From Brienomyrus brachyistius (Eukaryota; Chordata; Actinopteri; Osteoglossiformes; Mormyridae), in the NCBI RefSeq assembly GCF_023856365.1, contig NC_064550.1:20213629-20277628 (forward strand): DNA of 64,000 nt. The letters are read 5' to 3'. The first letter of the stretch is position 1. Every line of letters starts with the position of its first letter. Below the pieces are notes generated by a model, which ran no database searches, was not told where the DNA came from, and saw only the letters and a program-made list of their open reading frames with translations. Shown here piece by piece: positions 1 to 12,683 of this stretch. Both the position numbers and the translations under genes were made by a program.

Positions 1-1
1 C

Positions 2-49
2 CAGGAGTGGATCAGCAAGGCGCTGTCCCCATCCAAGGAGGATGTGTAG
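2..49 (+). CDS. Possible C-terminal end of a coding exon, gene unidentified
   Basis: Reading from base 2, sixteen codons run to a TAG at 47-49 and give QEWISKALSPSKEDV. The codon choice (ATC AGC AAG GCG CTG) looks like coding DNA, and the following sequence has stops in all frames, as a 3'UTR would. An AATAAA at 1709-1714 could be its polyadenylation signal. The fragment is too short to identify and could be chance. The family is not recognised. Confidence 0.28.
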   Translation, partial: QEWISKALSPSKEDV

Positions 50-613
50 AAACGGCGCAGTAATACAGGTACTTTGAGCCTTTGAGATTCGATCAGTGAC
101 AGGCTGCCATATCGACACAGAGGGAGGTCACAAGAAAGTTCAGAGCAGGTTGATGTTCAGGAGACTCCAGATTGAATGACAAGGTCCATCCTCTCCACAG
201 AGCTGGTGTGTCTGAACGGCACCTGAGCACTTCAGATACTCTTCAGATACAACTTCACACCCACTCATCTACTGTTCCCCCCCCCCCCCCCACCAGCTCA
301 GAGGACACTAACCAAGGTGTCTTTGATGCATTACTGTATTGTCTGAATTATACACTATATTATGCACCTTTCCATGTTTTGTCCTCACTTGTACTTGAAC
401 GCTATGTTTTCTTGTTATATGTTTATTTCAGGTTGGGGAGGTGTTGGGGGGGGGGGGGGGGGTATTGCACTGAGAGTTATTGATTTTTGTAATTCTCTCG
501 GACAACAAAAATTTACCCACAGTGGATCAATAACTTTTTTTAACTTATCGTATTTTCAAATCGTGAAACGTGCTGCAAAGCTACCAGACTGAAAACGATT
601 AATCGATTAAAAT

Positions 614-639
614 CGATTTTTAATGCCGATTAAAAATCG
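614..639. repeat. Perfect AT-rich inverted repeat
   Basis: Arms at 614-624 and 629-639 are exact reverse complements (CGATTTTTAAT) around a GCCG loop. Further ATCGATT palindromes lie just upstream at about 600-618. This looks like the end of a degenerate DNA transposon, but no matching partner end was found. Confidence 0.5.
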
Positions 640-3373
640 CCCAATGGGACAATCCAACGGTAGGAACACCCGAACGAAAACGGAGATCAGCACTCTTTTC
701 TAGTGTGATTATGACCTCGACCTGTGAGTCTGTACCCATTTTAACTTCTTGTTATGGCCCCTTAAATAATGTTACCTGTCTGAACTTCTGAAGATTGCTA
801 GGCTTGTCATTTTTTTCTCCAGCCATTTGTCCCGACCCTATAAAATTGTTCCTAGTGAACCACAGTTCTGCAGGCCCTTGCTATGATTGCTTTTGCTGTG
901 GTGACCTACCGTTCCTCCCTGACTGACGCCACAGGAAATCGGGCTGCAAATATTTTCTCACGTGCCCTGAGGTCACTCAACCTGGTAACCAAGACGAAAA
1001 TACAATATATGGAGTCTCACTGGGCTGAGCATGTTAGGTTCACCCACCCAATTTTCCCCCGGGTGGATTAATGGAGAGGTGGTCGTAGATTGCATCCTAG
1101 GGCACTGGGGTAATCGGGAAAAATTGGGACGGTTAAAATCTGGTCACCTGATCAGATGCAGCCCTACCCCCGTTTGGTGAGTTCTACCGAAAGAGCCCCA
1201 AATGCTGATTAGCAGATTATTTATGTTTCATCATTTCTAATTCACTCTTGTTTCTTTTTTTTTTTTTTTTTTGGGGGGGGGGGGGGATGATCCTAGCCAC
1301 GTGAGCCCAGTGCCCCCAAAGAAGTTAAGCCCTGCTTGTGGGAGACACACACACAAAAAACCATTTCAACTTTGCAGTTTCTTTTTCAACCCACTCGATT
1401 ACATAATTACGTGAAAGGGTTAACCTTCTTAACCGACCACATGGTTCAGTGTCATTTTTTTTATTTTTCATATTTTGTAGCTTCATTTTATAAAGAAATC
1501 ACACCCTAGCAGTAAAACTGGTGAAACTGACAAATTATTGTATGTTTAATATAGTCTGAACATTTCTGGCAGTCTGTCTGTATGTATAGCGACAAGACAG
1601 GCAGGGCAAGCAACGCCCCCCCCCCCCCCCCCCCAATGAACTCATTACATAGCTCTTTGCAATGACAAAATAGCTATATTTGTGTGGTCTGTTTCTCACC
1701 AAAGGAAAAATAAAGGCTTGTGTTTATTAAAGGCTTGTGTTTATTGATATTATTAATTTACACTTTACAGTAAAGGTAATAAATGTTACCATGCCGGGGA
1801 AGGGTGAATTAGACAGCCATGGACCCATGGATTTTTTTTTGCCTAAGGCCCCCAGAGTCCAAAGAATCGCTTCTGTCTATACAACTGTTCATGTGCCCTA
1901 GTCTGTCCATCCATTCATCACTATCCATCCGTCCTTCCATCCATCTTCCAACTGTTTGTCCAGGATAGACGCCTCAAGCTAAACCACAGTGCAGGGAAAC
2001 ACCCAAAACAGGGTGCCAGTTACCCCCGAGTCCTTCTCGTTCCTGTGGGCTACGACAGCCGGTTTCACCGTGTGGTTTGACACGCTGAGCAGCTGGAGTA
2101 GAACTATCCATTTTTGTTATAACCAGTAGGTGGAGACAGCGTTCTTACTTTATCATTAATCTCCTCAAAATATAACCTTGTTCCAAAAACCTTCTCTAAA
2201 GTAAAATGTCTTTCCTCTTCTGAAGAAATTATATGGGCAGTAAGCCAGTCAGGTGCTAATTAAAACACTTTCCTAAAACTCCTGAAACCCACAGGAGCGT
2301 GCCAAACAAGGACACGGGCAGGATAACAGGTTTGTGTCGCCGAAATGTTGATAAATCTGGATCCAGACGTAAGACATTTTCAGGGTTTGTGTTGTAATAG
2401 CCCAGATACTTCGCCTTGAAGTGGCGGGAGTAATTTCTCGGGTCATCGGGCCGTCCCTGATTGCCTGTTAAAGCATCAAAACAAGCGAGTCGAATTGCAG
2501 GTGCGCAGCTCCGTATGCGGCTTATTTATCGGGTGCAGACGGGCCGTCAAAACGTCACTCTACGTCTCGTTATGAACTTAATTAAGCCACTCTCGAAAAA
2601 AAAAAATTCTGAGTTAATTATCTGGAACAAAGGAAAAACTGATGGATTGGGTAACAAAAGCACTTGCCTTGGGCAAATCGTGAAGGTAGATGGTGTTACT
2701 GACTCATCCTAGGGAAGGTTGAACCCAGTCTGCTCTTTTAAATGAGAACGCGGGAGGGGGGGGGTCTCTCCTGGGATTTTATTAACCACCCCAGTTATTA
2801 ACGGCAACCTTCCCAGATACCTCTTTCGCAGAATAGGTCTGCTGGTATCCAAAAGTCGTTTTCCCCCTGTAGTTTCACCACGTCGTGTCTATTCATGTCA
2901 ATTATTTCTTAGGCTGATATTGACGATCGAGATGTGATGTTTTTATGCGTTTTTGGGGAGAGGAGGCTGCCCCATCTGGCCAGATGTCGCCACACAATCA
3001 GGCTACACTCACGGCGAATGCAGAGGCTGCGCATGCAGAACACCTCAGCACCCTCACCATTATACCAGCAGCAGCCTGAATTGTTAATACAAGGCAGAAT
3101 GGATCCATTTAGAAAACAATTACACTGGAAAAATCGATATTTCAAAATCAGTCTGCACATCCCTACAGTGTGTGTCATCTCGCAATTGTTTGCATGACGC
3201 TCATTTAACACACTAAAACGGTAATATAGCACATTTAATTCACAAGTAACATCCTTCCGACATCCACTTACACCAGCAAAATTCAGGTGTTTTTTTTTAA
3301 TTAAAGGGCCATATTTATTGTGAGATTAAGCAATTTATTATCCCTAATAATTCTTTTTTAGTTTCTATCTTGT

Positions 3374-3660
3374 GTGTGTGTCGGTCTGTCTGCCTGTCTA
3401 TCTGTGTCTGTCTGCCTGTCTATCTGTGTGTGTCTGTCTATCTGTCTGTCTGTCTGTTTGTCTGTCTGTGTATGTGCATATTATGTTTATATAAACATTG
3501 TGGGGACCAAATGTCCCCCAAAATGTAAAAAAAACATTTTGATGTTGTGGGGACCATTTTTCAGGTCCCCACAAAGATCTGTGAATGCAGGAAAAAAAAA
3601 AACTCATCTTTCGTTTGATTCCTTATGGTTAAGGTCGTCATGTTGGGATTTTTAGGTGTT
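3374..3660 (+). repeat. TCTG/TG microsatellite plus truncated copy 1 of the GTGGGGACC element
   Basis: A TCTG/TGTG-rich tract at 3374-3475 is followed from about 3491 by ATTGTGGGGACC and an internal GTGGGGACC / GGTCCCCAC inverted pair, then the phrase TTAAGGTCGTCATG. The same order of motifs recurs at 12380-12615 and in diverged form at 18413-18667. This copy lacks the far terminal repeat. Confidence 0.6.
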
Positions 3661-3984
3661 TTGGCCCAAAAACATTTCCCCCATAATCACTGTTGCTATA
3701 GAGTGAATTTGTTTAATACAGTTTTGCATGAATGCCACGTTATAGGACGCCATACTGTATGATTATTTGTGTCATTTATGTTTGTTTTAGTTCTTCATAA
3801 TTAGTTTTCGTTTTAATCCAGTGAATGCAAAAATCTCGACAAAGTTCTTGAGCAAAATAAGCAATCTAAAGCAAACTCCTGTTGTGGTTCTTTGAATGCC
3901 CCTGCTGGGTGTTATTGCTGTGTTGCACTGAGATAAGTATTATTATGTGTTAGTTGGTTTTGTTCCGAATATCGCACAAGTGCT

Positions 3985-4150
3985 GCGGTCAGAGAGCAGA
4001 GTCAGCCGGTGTCCCTAAGAACAGCTGGAGTTAAGGATATTGCTCAAAGGTCCAACAGTGATATGATTATTCCATGCACTATGGGATTCAATCCCACAAC
4101 CTTCTGGATACAGGCACAGATCCCAAAGCCCCTGAGCTACACACTACCTC
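3985..4150 (+). repeat. tRNA-related fish SINE fragment
   Basis: It contains the phrase GCTCAAAGGTCCAACAGTGA followed by a B-box-like GGATTCAATCCCACAACC. A related copy sits at 57155-57415. Members of this group are dispersed through fish genomes; family naming needs a repeat library. Confidence 0.5.
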
Positions 4151-4231
4151 CTTAAACGTCTCTAAAACTTATGTATGTCACAATGTATAAAATCAAGCCC
4201 TAACATCTCACTTCCTGACGCTCCTCCATAC

Positions 4232-4396
4232 CTCCACATGACTTTACACTACATTTCCCTGCACCTCCACATGACTTTACACTACATTTCCCCGCACCTC
4301 CACATGACTTTACACTACATTTCCCTGCACCTCCACATGACTTTACACTACATTTCCCTGCACCTCCACATGACTTTACACTACATTTCCCTGCAC
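4232..4396 (+). repeat. 33-bp minisatellite, five copies
   Basis: Five head-to-tail copies of a 33-bp unit beginning CTCCACATGACTTTACACTA. Copies differ at one or two bases only. Because 33 is divisible by three the tract is open in one frame, but the resulting 11-residue repeat has no sign of being translated. Confidence 0.85.
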
Positions 4397-6587
4397 GGGG
4401 CTTTAAAAACCTCTACAGTTCTGGTTTGAAGCACATTCTTCGTAGTCTGTAACAGTGGGTAACAGTGAATAAGATGGAATGTGTTCAGGGGTGTCAGAAA
4501 TAGGCGCCCCAATATCAGCATACCCCCCCTTCCCAATAAAAAAATAGCATGTTCCTTATCTTTTATTATGAATCTACACATTACTGAGACCAATTTGCTG
4601 CATATGCAGAGAGTGAGGATACAATATATACCCACCAAAGATTGCAGTCATATCTGAGTAAACAAACTCATTTTGTCAAATGGATCCGTTATTTTTTTTA
4701 GTTATGTTTAGTTGTGCAACTGCACCTTTAACAGTGTTAGACTTATTTTAAATGATGAAATCTTAATTATTCTAAAATCATTTTAAAAATCTTTCTTGTA
4801 TTGCATCCTTTCTTGGTGTGACTAGTGCATATCTGCCCACTGCGATGTTGTGATATAGATCGCACCCCCACGCCCCCTGCCGGGGTAAATTCAGTCCCTC
4901 TCCGATGTCAAACTCCTTCCAGCACTACTGGATGTGTATAAGGTGCAAGTTGTTTGTGTGTCTTCTAAGAGGTAGCCTTTTAGATGACATATACAGTTTA
5001 CTGGGACATCCGTTCTATAACTGATAAAAGGTTTTCTTATTTTTTTTTACAAGTTCTTTGTTATTTGTAGGTGATTAATTTTGGTCTCAACTCAAGCAGT
5101 ATGACACAACGTATTTATGACCAGTGTGGTTTGCATGGACTTTAGCCCAAATCTGATTAGCAGTCTGTCTCATAACTACATTCACGTCATAATTCCGTGA
5201 CAAGATCACTGAACTTTCACATACTCCCCTGACTTCACGTAGAAGAGTGGTCAGGGTGTCAACGTCACTCTCAGAGCACTCCTGCTCATCCACCGCGGTC
5301 CCATAACGTGCCAAACTGGGACTGCAGCCAGATCAGACATGTTGAGGAGCAACGTTTGAGTCATAAAATATCCCTGTGTGGAGCTTTCAAGACGTGTTAC
5401 ACTCCATTACAGTAACAGCACCCCATGCTATAAATCGGTGGTTCTCAGCTAGCTTAGCCTTAAGTCCCACATGCTTTCTTGGTCATTAAGTCAGTGAAGG
5501 GGTGGGGGCAACGGTACAAGTCGTCACCCAGGATGGGGGGGGGGGGCATTGGATGAGGCAATGATAAAAGTTTTTTTTTTTCCAAATATCCACACATAAA
5601 CCTCCAATAACTGCTTATTTATCAAATAAGTCATTACAGGGTCGTAATGTGCCTGCAATCCTGAGAAGCACAGTGAATGGGGCAAAGGAAACTCGCGACT
5701 GAATGCAAGTCCATAGCAGGGCACGGGCTGGAACGTCGTGCACAGTTTACAGACACCGCTGCACTGAGCTAGACAGCCCACATGAACTCTGACGTCTTTG
5801 GCTTTGTGTTGTGAGGGCCCAGGTGTTCCGTGTACCTTTCAGGCACAGGTGTTACGGACAGCACCTGCGCTCGAAAACAGAGCAACACTGCTCAGGAGTC
5901 AATCCACAGCAATATACCTCCCCTATACCAATAAACGTCACCAAGTCTGTTCCGATTGGTCAGGTGTGATTTTCCACAGCAAGCATCTACGCTTTCTTGT
6001 TTTTTTTTCTCAAGAACGCCTGGCACCTCCTTGATGCCAACCCAATAACAAACAATAGGACACAAATACATCGCATGCTCATTCTGGTTGGGCTGGCTGG
6101 AGCACAGTGTACGCAGCGCCTCAAGGCTATCAGTTCTTTTAATTGCACGATCTGTTATTTTAACGTTAAAATAACGATAAGCATGTGATCATCCTTACAG
6201 ACATGCCCAAGCAATTTCGGATGGCCCACTTATTTGTGATCCATTACAGCAGAGTTGAGTTGTGGCTGCTGTCGGTCGTATATGTTGGTTGTGGAATCGT
6301 GTTCAAATCTTAAGGTTGGAAGACAAAAAAAAACCAGGTTACACCACCACCTCCACCCATCTTCAGCAATGGCTGACATCCGAGATAGGAGTCCCTAACC
6401 CCATGGACATAACTTTGGATGCAGCATTGGGGGGTGGGGGGGTTGAGGTCTCCACCCATTTAAGGGTGTCCAGGGGGTTGTTTTGGCTGGTTTTGATTAT
6501 AATTTACTCCCATGCCTGGCCTGACCCTCCACGTGGTCTTTATTGACATAGTGAGGCTGCAGGTCGTAGAGATAAGCACAGCCCTAA

Positions 6588-6641
6588 ACTATAAAGGAAG
6601 GAATTCGAGAGAGGAACGTCCTCACACACAGTAACTTACAG
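6588..6641 (+). promoter_or_regulatory. TATA promoter and 5'UTR exon of the apolipoprotein-like gene
   Basis: ACTATAAAGG at 6588-6597 is a good TATA box. About 30 bases on, near 6620, is the expected start site. A non-coding exon would end at 6641 with ACAG followed by GTAAGG, and the next acceptor at 6815-6816 leads into the ATG exon. A separate 5'UTR exon is typical of exchangeable apolipoprotein genes. Confidence 0.6.
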
Positions 6642-6820
6642 GTAAGGGCCTTACTGAGACACGAATAGCAGATACACAGAGACACATTGCACTGCCCCCT
6701 ACAGCATGGGGACGTCAATGCAAGACATTTTGAATTGGGATTTTCCAACGAAAGAATTATTTGGGTGCATATTGAATTTTTACATTTAATCTATTCTGTT
6801 TGTTCTTCGTGTTTAGCAAA

Positions 6821-7957
6821 ATGAAGTACTTGTGGATTGCTCTTCTAGCTATCTGCCTCCTGACAAGTGCAGGTGAGTATCTCCTCCACAGCTGTCCAAC
6901 CTAGCGAGACTGATGCTCACCAGCTCTTTGTGCCCCGTTTCAGCACACCCATTTCCGAACGGCGGCAGCTCTTCCAGCAGAGAAGACCCCTGGGATATAT
7001 CCCTCAACTGGATAATAGATAAAACCGAGAACGTGAAAACGGAAACTCCAAAGGATGTTGCGTAGGTTCATCAGTGAAGGGCGCCTTACTGGCATGCAGA
7101 ATTTGTTTTCGTAGACAATTGTAGCCTGTATGCCTTAAGCAAGAATCTCCAAATTTGTATAACTCTCTTTATTCCTTCATAAATATTTCAGATATTTGAA
7201 GAACCACATGGATAGTAGGGATATGAACACCCAAGACACATCGGAAGGCCAAAGCCCCCAGGTGGAGGAGGTCGAGCACAAGTTGAGTGTAGCGTCTGAG
7301 AAACTGCATGTCCACCTGATGCAGGAGTTGAGCAGACTGCAGGAGAAGCTGTCATCCTACACAGGCCAGTCCAGGCTGGGTTCCGGGAACTTCCAGAGCT
7401 GTTTGGCCACCCACACCCACCACCTCCAGACCATCTTCAGCAGTAATGTCCAGGAACTCTGCAGTAGACTCCATCATTATGTCGGGAGGCTGGAGGAGTC
7501 CTCGGGCCCTGCGGCTTGCCAGGAGTCCACGCGCCGGATCGTCCGTACGCTGGATCAAGGTATACAGGAGCTGCAGTTGCACCTGGACAACTTTGACACG
7601 CAGGTGTCCAAGGCAGCAGGCAAGTTGGGTGACGCCAATAAGAGGGATCGATGGCGGGACGCTGCAGCCAAGCTGGGCCGGGGGGTGGGGGAGGCAGCGA
7701 AGGCACTGCGATCCGCAGCCGCCAGGCTCCCCTCAGGGGCCTTGGGTGAGCAGCTCTCCCAAGGCGTGACCCAGTTCTGCCATAGATCCATGGCCTATAT
7801 TGAGCACTTTGACACTTGGGTCAAACGGCAGTCAGAGGGACCGGAGACGCGGTGGGTCCGAGAGCACCCCCTGCATGGCAGACTGAGCACCCTGAGTGGG
7901 GATTTCTCTGGAACACTGAACGCTCTCCTCACAGACATCTGGCAAACTTTGAACTGA
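6821..7957 (+). CDS. Secreted apolipoprotein A/E-family-like protein
   Basis: Exons 6821-6872, 6944-7061 and 7192-7957 join in phase to 311 codons plus TGA, all with GT-AG introns. The product starts with a hydrophobic signal peptide (MKYLWIALLAICLLTSA) and has no other membrane segment. The rest is rich in predicted amphipathic helix and heptad-like spacing (for example EKLHVHLMQELSRLQEKLSS, AAAKLGRGVGEAAKAL), and ends LLTDIWQTLN. The 5'UTR exon, signal-peptide exon, short exon and one long last exon is the plan of the APOA1/A4/A5/E family, which coats lipoprotein particles in plasma. Clear proline-punctuated 22-mer repeats are weak, and the long last exon has four cysteines, unusual for the family. 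APOA5-like is my best subfamily guess from length and C-terminus, but this is inference. The start is the first ATG after the UTR acceptor. Confidence 0.6.
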
Positions 7958-8292
7958 ATCAGCTTTGTGTCTGACTGGTAAACAAGGCTGACGACACAGT
8001 CGGGGAGCCACAAGCACTGTTTATCACAACAGTTTATCATCAACAAACACCAGTGCAGCTTCTACCGTTCGCAGCATAAGTGCCACTCAGAAATGATGTT
8101 GCGAAATGATGTTGCCATGGTTACCTGCCTGCCTTTAACATTTTTGAATTTCGACTTATAAAACGCTCCCTGTTTCAATTTCTGATTGCTCACAAAATTG
8201 TACTGTCAAGCACTCAAAACTCTCTGCATGTGTTTCCCCGTCAGTTTATTTTTTAATGTTTTCAATGCAATTGCTTAACTTATGGACCGTTT

Positions 8293-8298
8293 ATTAAA
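8293..8298 (+). terminator. ATTAAA polyadenylation signal, apolipoprotein-like gene
   Basis: ATTAAA lies about 335 bases after the stop codon, followed by TG/T-rich sequence. It is the first plausible signal downstream of the coding end. Confidence 0.45.
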
Positions 8299-8569
8299 GG
8301 AATCCAGTCCTTGCATGCTGCCTGGTTTGCATCCTCCTCATTTTATGAAATTGTTTTGTGGAGCATAATGTGAGCATGAGGGTTTGCTAGTGCTGTGATG
8401 TCACAGCAACCACACAAAACAACACACTGATATCTATTTACTGGGGAAAATTCAGTATTGATAAGTTGGTGCTAAGCGTTCTGGGTGCTGATACATCAAA
8501 CTTCTTGTTACTTTTTGTTCTGGTTAGACTTAATACGCTATTTAGTTTCCATGCTTGTTTAATCAAAGG

Positions 8570-8790
8570 GGCCTGTCCCAGAAACCACCAATCCATCACA
8601 GGGCACTTACACGTACCAAAATTTAGGCATGACTTTGGAGTGTGTGGGGGGGGGGGGGGAACTCCCAGAACTACACAAGGAGAACATGGAACTTCCACAC
8701 CCATAGAGGTGGGGCTCACTCAATGCAGTGAGTCTCAGACCCGAGTACTGGAGGCGTGAGGCAACACCACTAACCACTGCACCTCCGTAG
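8570..8790 (-). repeat. SINE, inverted copy
   Basis: On the minus strand it reads like the fish SINE at 11300-11640: a tRNA-like head, then a phrase related to GTTCTCC.TGTGT and a phrase about fees of CACAGGGC. It contains a poly-G run at 8646-8659. The remainder of 8299-9616 holds a second SINE and no recognisable exon. Confidence 0.45.
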
Positions 8791-9344
8791 CAACTGCGAC
8801 GAGCTCCCTAAGTTATGTTAAACATTTATGAGAAAATATCAGCGTTTTAACACCACAAATGTATTAAGACGAGGATGAGAGGGCAATTTGGCAAGTTACA
8901 GTTCTTTCATTTTAAATGTACCAGGCCCCTTTAATGGACACAAAGACCCATACAAATATGTGGTGACTCACTGAAGGTTCATCTTGAGCCTGTAATATAC
9001 GGCAGTCCATTAAAAAACACTTGAAACTCCCTTCACTTCATCAAATACTCCATTCACTTTCTCTCCACAGTGCTGCCTTTCAGTACGCTGACTGACGTTA
9101 TTATATTTCATACATCTTACCAAGCGCTGGTTAATCCCAAGTGGATCAAACCACATATCAATACCAAATGCATCCAACTTCAGGGCATTTTTGTATTGCC
9201 CATTTAAGATTTTAAGAAGACTACAGAGCGATAGGTGAAGCCAGCATGCCAGGGCAATGCATATTTATACTGTCCAGTAAATAAATCTGCAAGACAGAGG
9301 ATGCACGCAACATTCTACAATGGCCAGAGGTACCCTATAGTACT

Positions 9345-9565
9345 GCAGTAGCTCATTTTGCTGCACTCATGCCTCACACGTCCAGAGTTAGGGCATTGAA
9401 TCGCTGTTCTGCCTGCATGAAGTCTGCATGTTCCCCAAGTTTTGTGCGAGTTTCCAGCAGGGACCCTCCATTACCACCAGGTTTCTTCCACAGTCCAAAG
9501 ACAGTCAGGCTTCCAGGGCAGGCCCCCTATCCCCCAAACCAGGATAAATTGAAAAATAAATCCTA
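9345..9565 (+). repeat. SINE in the 3' flank of the ZP gene
   Basis: It shares the phrases GCATGTTCCCC, CCACAGTCCAAAGAC and AAATTGAAAA with the tRNA-derived SINE at 11300-11640. It ends about 50 bases from the minus-strand stop codon at 9617-9619, so it may lie inside the 3'UTR of the ZPLD1-like transcript. Confidence 0.5.
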
Positions 9566-9616
9566 TCGGGAATCTAATGACTTTGGCCGTTAATAGATTG
9601 ATTGCAGCACACAAGG

Positions 9617-12282
9617 TCACAGAGCCAGGCAGCAAGGCCATTGGCGCGGCCAAATGGAAGCACGGAATGCATTTTCTTGCCTGGAAAGTTTCTTGAACAC
9701 AAACTTCCCACCCAAGATCAGCAGTACGGTGCCTCCTGAGCCCAACAATACCCCACCGACCAGGTTAGGATTATGGAGTTTGTCTTCCGGTTGACCCCCA
9801 ACACCTGTGGAGTGCAGAAAAACACCTTGACTTGCTCTCTCAATATGCATGCCGGGATGTATGGACATCTTAAAGGAATTCTGTTGCGTAGTCAATCTAT
9901 TTATGGCAGACAAGTTAGACACATCTACTTACTGTACACCAACAAGGAAGGCTGCTTTCTCTCATCTGTTGTAAAAATAACAGAAAAAGAGACTATATGC
10001 CACGGTTATATTAATCTGAATTTGTTAGGTTATGAAATACATGCTCAGAGTAGGTCTTGTGCACTTCGATAATCACAACATTCATGAGTGTCTGTAAATG
10101 GCATAGAATTATGTAGGCCAACCGCAGCAGGCAGGTCTAATTAACTAATCAACTGAGCTTCAATCGCGGGCCACTGAACCGGTTCACTGGAGATGAAGGA
10201 CAGCAAATGCATTACAGTTTTATAAAGCAGAGAGCCCATACCATGATTTTGGGTATGGATTGGTCCTGCAGACACTGTTGTGGAATTAGCCGATGGCAAG
10301 TCAAATAAATCCTGGGACCTTCTTCTCCTTCTAGAGCACACCTGAAACAAGAAATTTCTATTGGTTGGGGAAATTCCCCATCTACTAGCACATTAAACCT
10401 CATGCCCTTTCCCTCCCCCCACCCTGTCTGGTACACAACACATGGGCAGTGAGAGAAGGGACTCTACTGTATCCTTGCTGTATCCTTGCAGAGGAGCACC
10501 TGGCACTTGCTGGGTTCACAGAGCCTCACGATGCAGTGGAGGTAGATGCTAGACTTGTCCCTGCCCTGGTGCTGGAGGAAGCGGAAAACCTCGAAGAAGA
10601 ATCTTGCACTTAAACCCATTCCATTCTTCTCCATGACTGTCCTCTTATCCAGTTGACACCTACGGTAGCAAGATGCATGTTGGTCAAGTGATAGCAGAAC
10701 TAAAGCCAAGCTGCTACTCAGAAATAGCTCACATTCTGCAATATCAACAGGAGGAGGCAAAACGTAGGAGATACCACATAAAAAAATGGCCTTGTACCCC
10801 GTGAAGAAGCTGTGATGTTCACCACTCAACACATTGTAAGGAAAGGGTGTTGCGAAGCAGTGGTCAAGCAGCACGTGAAAGCTGGGTGGAGAAGAGCATA
10901 TTGTTAATATAAAAGTTCAGGCTCACAGGGAGAAACTAATGTACTGCGTGTAAAAAGGACATATCTTACTTCCCAGTGAGGTTGGTGGCTTTGACCTCAA
11001 CAAAGACTTTGGTACGTAAGGCGAGTCCGGCTTCTGGAACGATGAGTGGGTAACTATAGCTAGTGTCCTGGAATTCCAGCAAAGGTGGAACGGTCAAGGG
11101 TGTGGCAGGACGTGGCAGACTGTCGTCAGTCTGAGGACAGAGCCTGACAGTAGCTTTTGACTCTTGGATCTTCAACGGTTGCCCGCTAAAGTTATAGTTT
11201 GACTAGATATTTAGTGCCTTTAAAAGTAAGCTGGACTTTCTCTTTAGCCTTTGGAAAAGTGCAAAAAATCAGTACTGCATTTTGCATTTATTGGGAGCAA
11301 TGCAGTGATGGCATGGTGGTGTTGGGGTTATCACTGTTGCTTCACACCTCTGGGTTCGAGTCTCCGGCAGGGTTCCGTGAGTTTGCATGTTCTCCCCATG
11401 TCATCATGGTGTTTTCACCAGGTACTCTGGTTTCCCCCCACAATCCAAAACCATGCTGAAGCTAACTGGAGTTACTAAATTGCCCATAGTGCATACATGA
11501 GTGAATGGTGTGTGAGTGTGCCTTGCTATGGGTTGGTGCCCCATCCTGAGTTGCTCTTTGCCTTGCACTGATAGCCTCTGGGATAGGCTCCAGACCTCCC
11601 CCGGACCCTGAATAGGACAAGCAGTTTCAGAAAATGGATGTAATGCAGTTAACTCAATAACTTGATGAGCTGCAGCGCTGCCTGTGTGAATGTTCTCCCC
11701 ATATTGCTTGGGTTTCCTCCCATAGTGCAACAACATGCAGGTTTAATTGCTTATTGCATGTGACTAAGTGCCTTGTAATGGGGTGGCAAACTGTCCAGGA
11801 TGCTGCTGTGCCCTTTGCTTCCTAGGATGGACTCCAGGCTCTGTGCTGAATGGATGGCAGGTGTGCTGGAAATCGCATTTCTAATTAAAGCAAGTACCTT
11901 TGTCATTTACGCTATTTCCCCAGAAAGTGTTACCGCAGAAGTAATTGGAGATTCCATTGAGCTGCATGAGAAATGACTGACTTTTTAGAAACATGTAATC
12001 AAGTGAAGTAGTGCATGAAATCTTCAAGTAATTTCATGATTCGCAAGATGACTTGAGACATTTCCGGAGACTTCTAAAGTAATTTTTAACTCAACATTGT
12101 GGTGTAATGTGATTTTATTCAGGGATCTCACGATTTCTTTCCTGTCATGTGGGAGGAGCTGCTGAACCCGATACTCACATTGTAAACACCCATGCTGAGG
12201 CTGCTGAAGAAGTGACCATTGTGTTCATGGGTACCCACTGAGATTGAAGACCTTGAGGAGACACAGCATCTATTAACATTTC

Positions 12283-12321
<39 letters not shown>

Positions 12322-12628
12322 TATATATATATATTTGTGTGTGTCTGTGTGTGTGTGTGTGTGTATGCATTGTATTCATATTACATTGTGGGGACCAAAT
12401 GTCCCTACAATGTGATAAAAACCTGTCATTTTCACGTTGTGGGGACAATTTTTCAGGTCCCCACAAATATTTGTGAATGCAATCAAAAGACTGAAAATAC
12501 CAAAAAGATTTTTGTTCGATTACTTATGGTTAGGCTTATAGCTGGTTAAGGTCGTCATGCTGAGATTAGAGTTTTCCCCATGGAAATGAATGGAGAGTCC
12601 CCACAAAGATATAATTACAAACCGATGT

Positions 12629-12683
<55 letters not shown>

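Larger units (their letters stand above)
50..6587. other. Intergenic stretch, no gene recognised
   Basis: No exon with a recognisable product was found on either strand. The stretch holds poly-C runs at 277-291 and 1616-1634, poly-G runs at 446-462, 1273-1286 and 5535-5546, an AT-rich hairpin, a TCTG/TG microsatellite next to a TIR element fragment, a SINE fragment and a 33-bp minisatellite, the larger of these listed separately. The short open frames here have no family features. Confidence 0.6.

Noticed and set aside
10464..10874. 136-codon minus-strand frame as a single exon
   Set aside because: Two ZP exons (10881-10798 and 10659-10500) fit ZPLD1 when joined; the sequence between is a stop-free intron.
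11353..11370. Possible tRNA gene from the GGGTTCGAGTCTC box
   Set aside because: No cloverleaf partner arms were seen; the box belongs to a tRNA-derived SINE with its typical body and tail.
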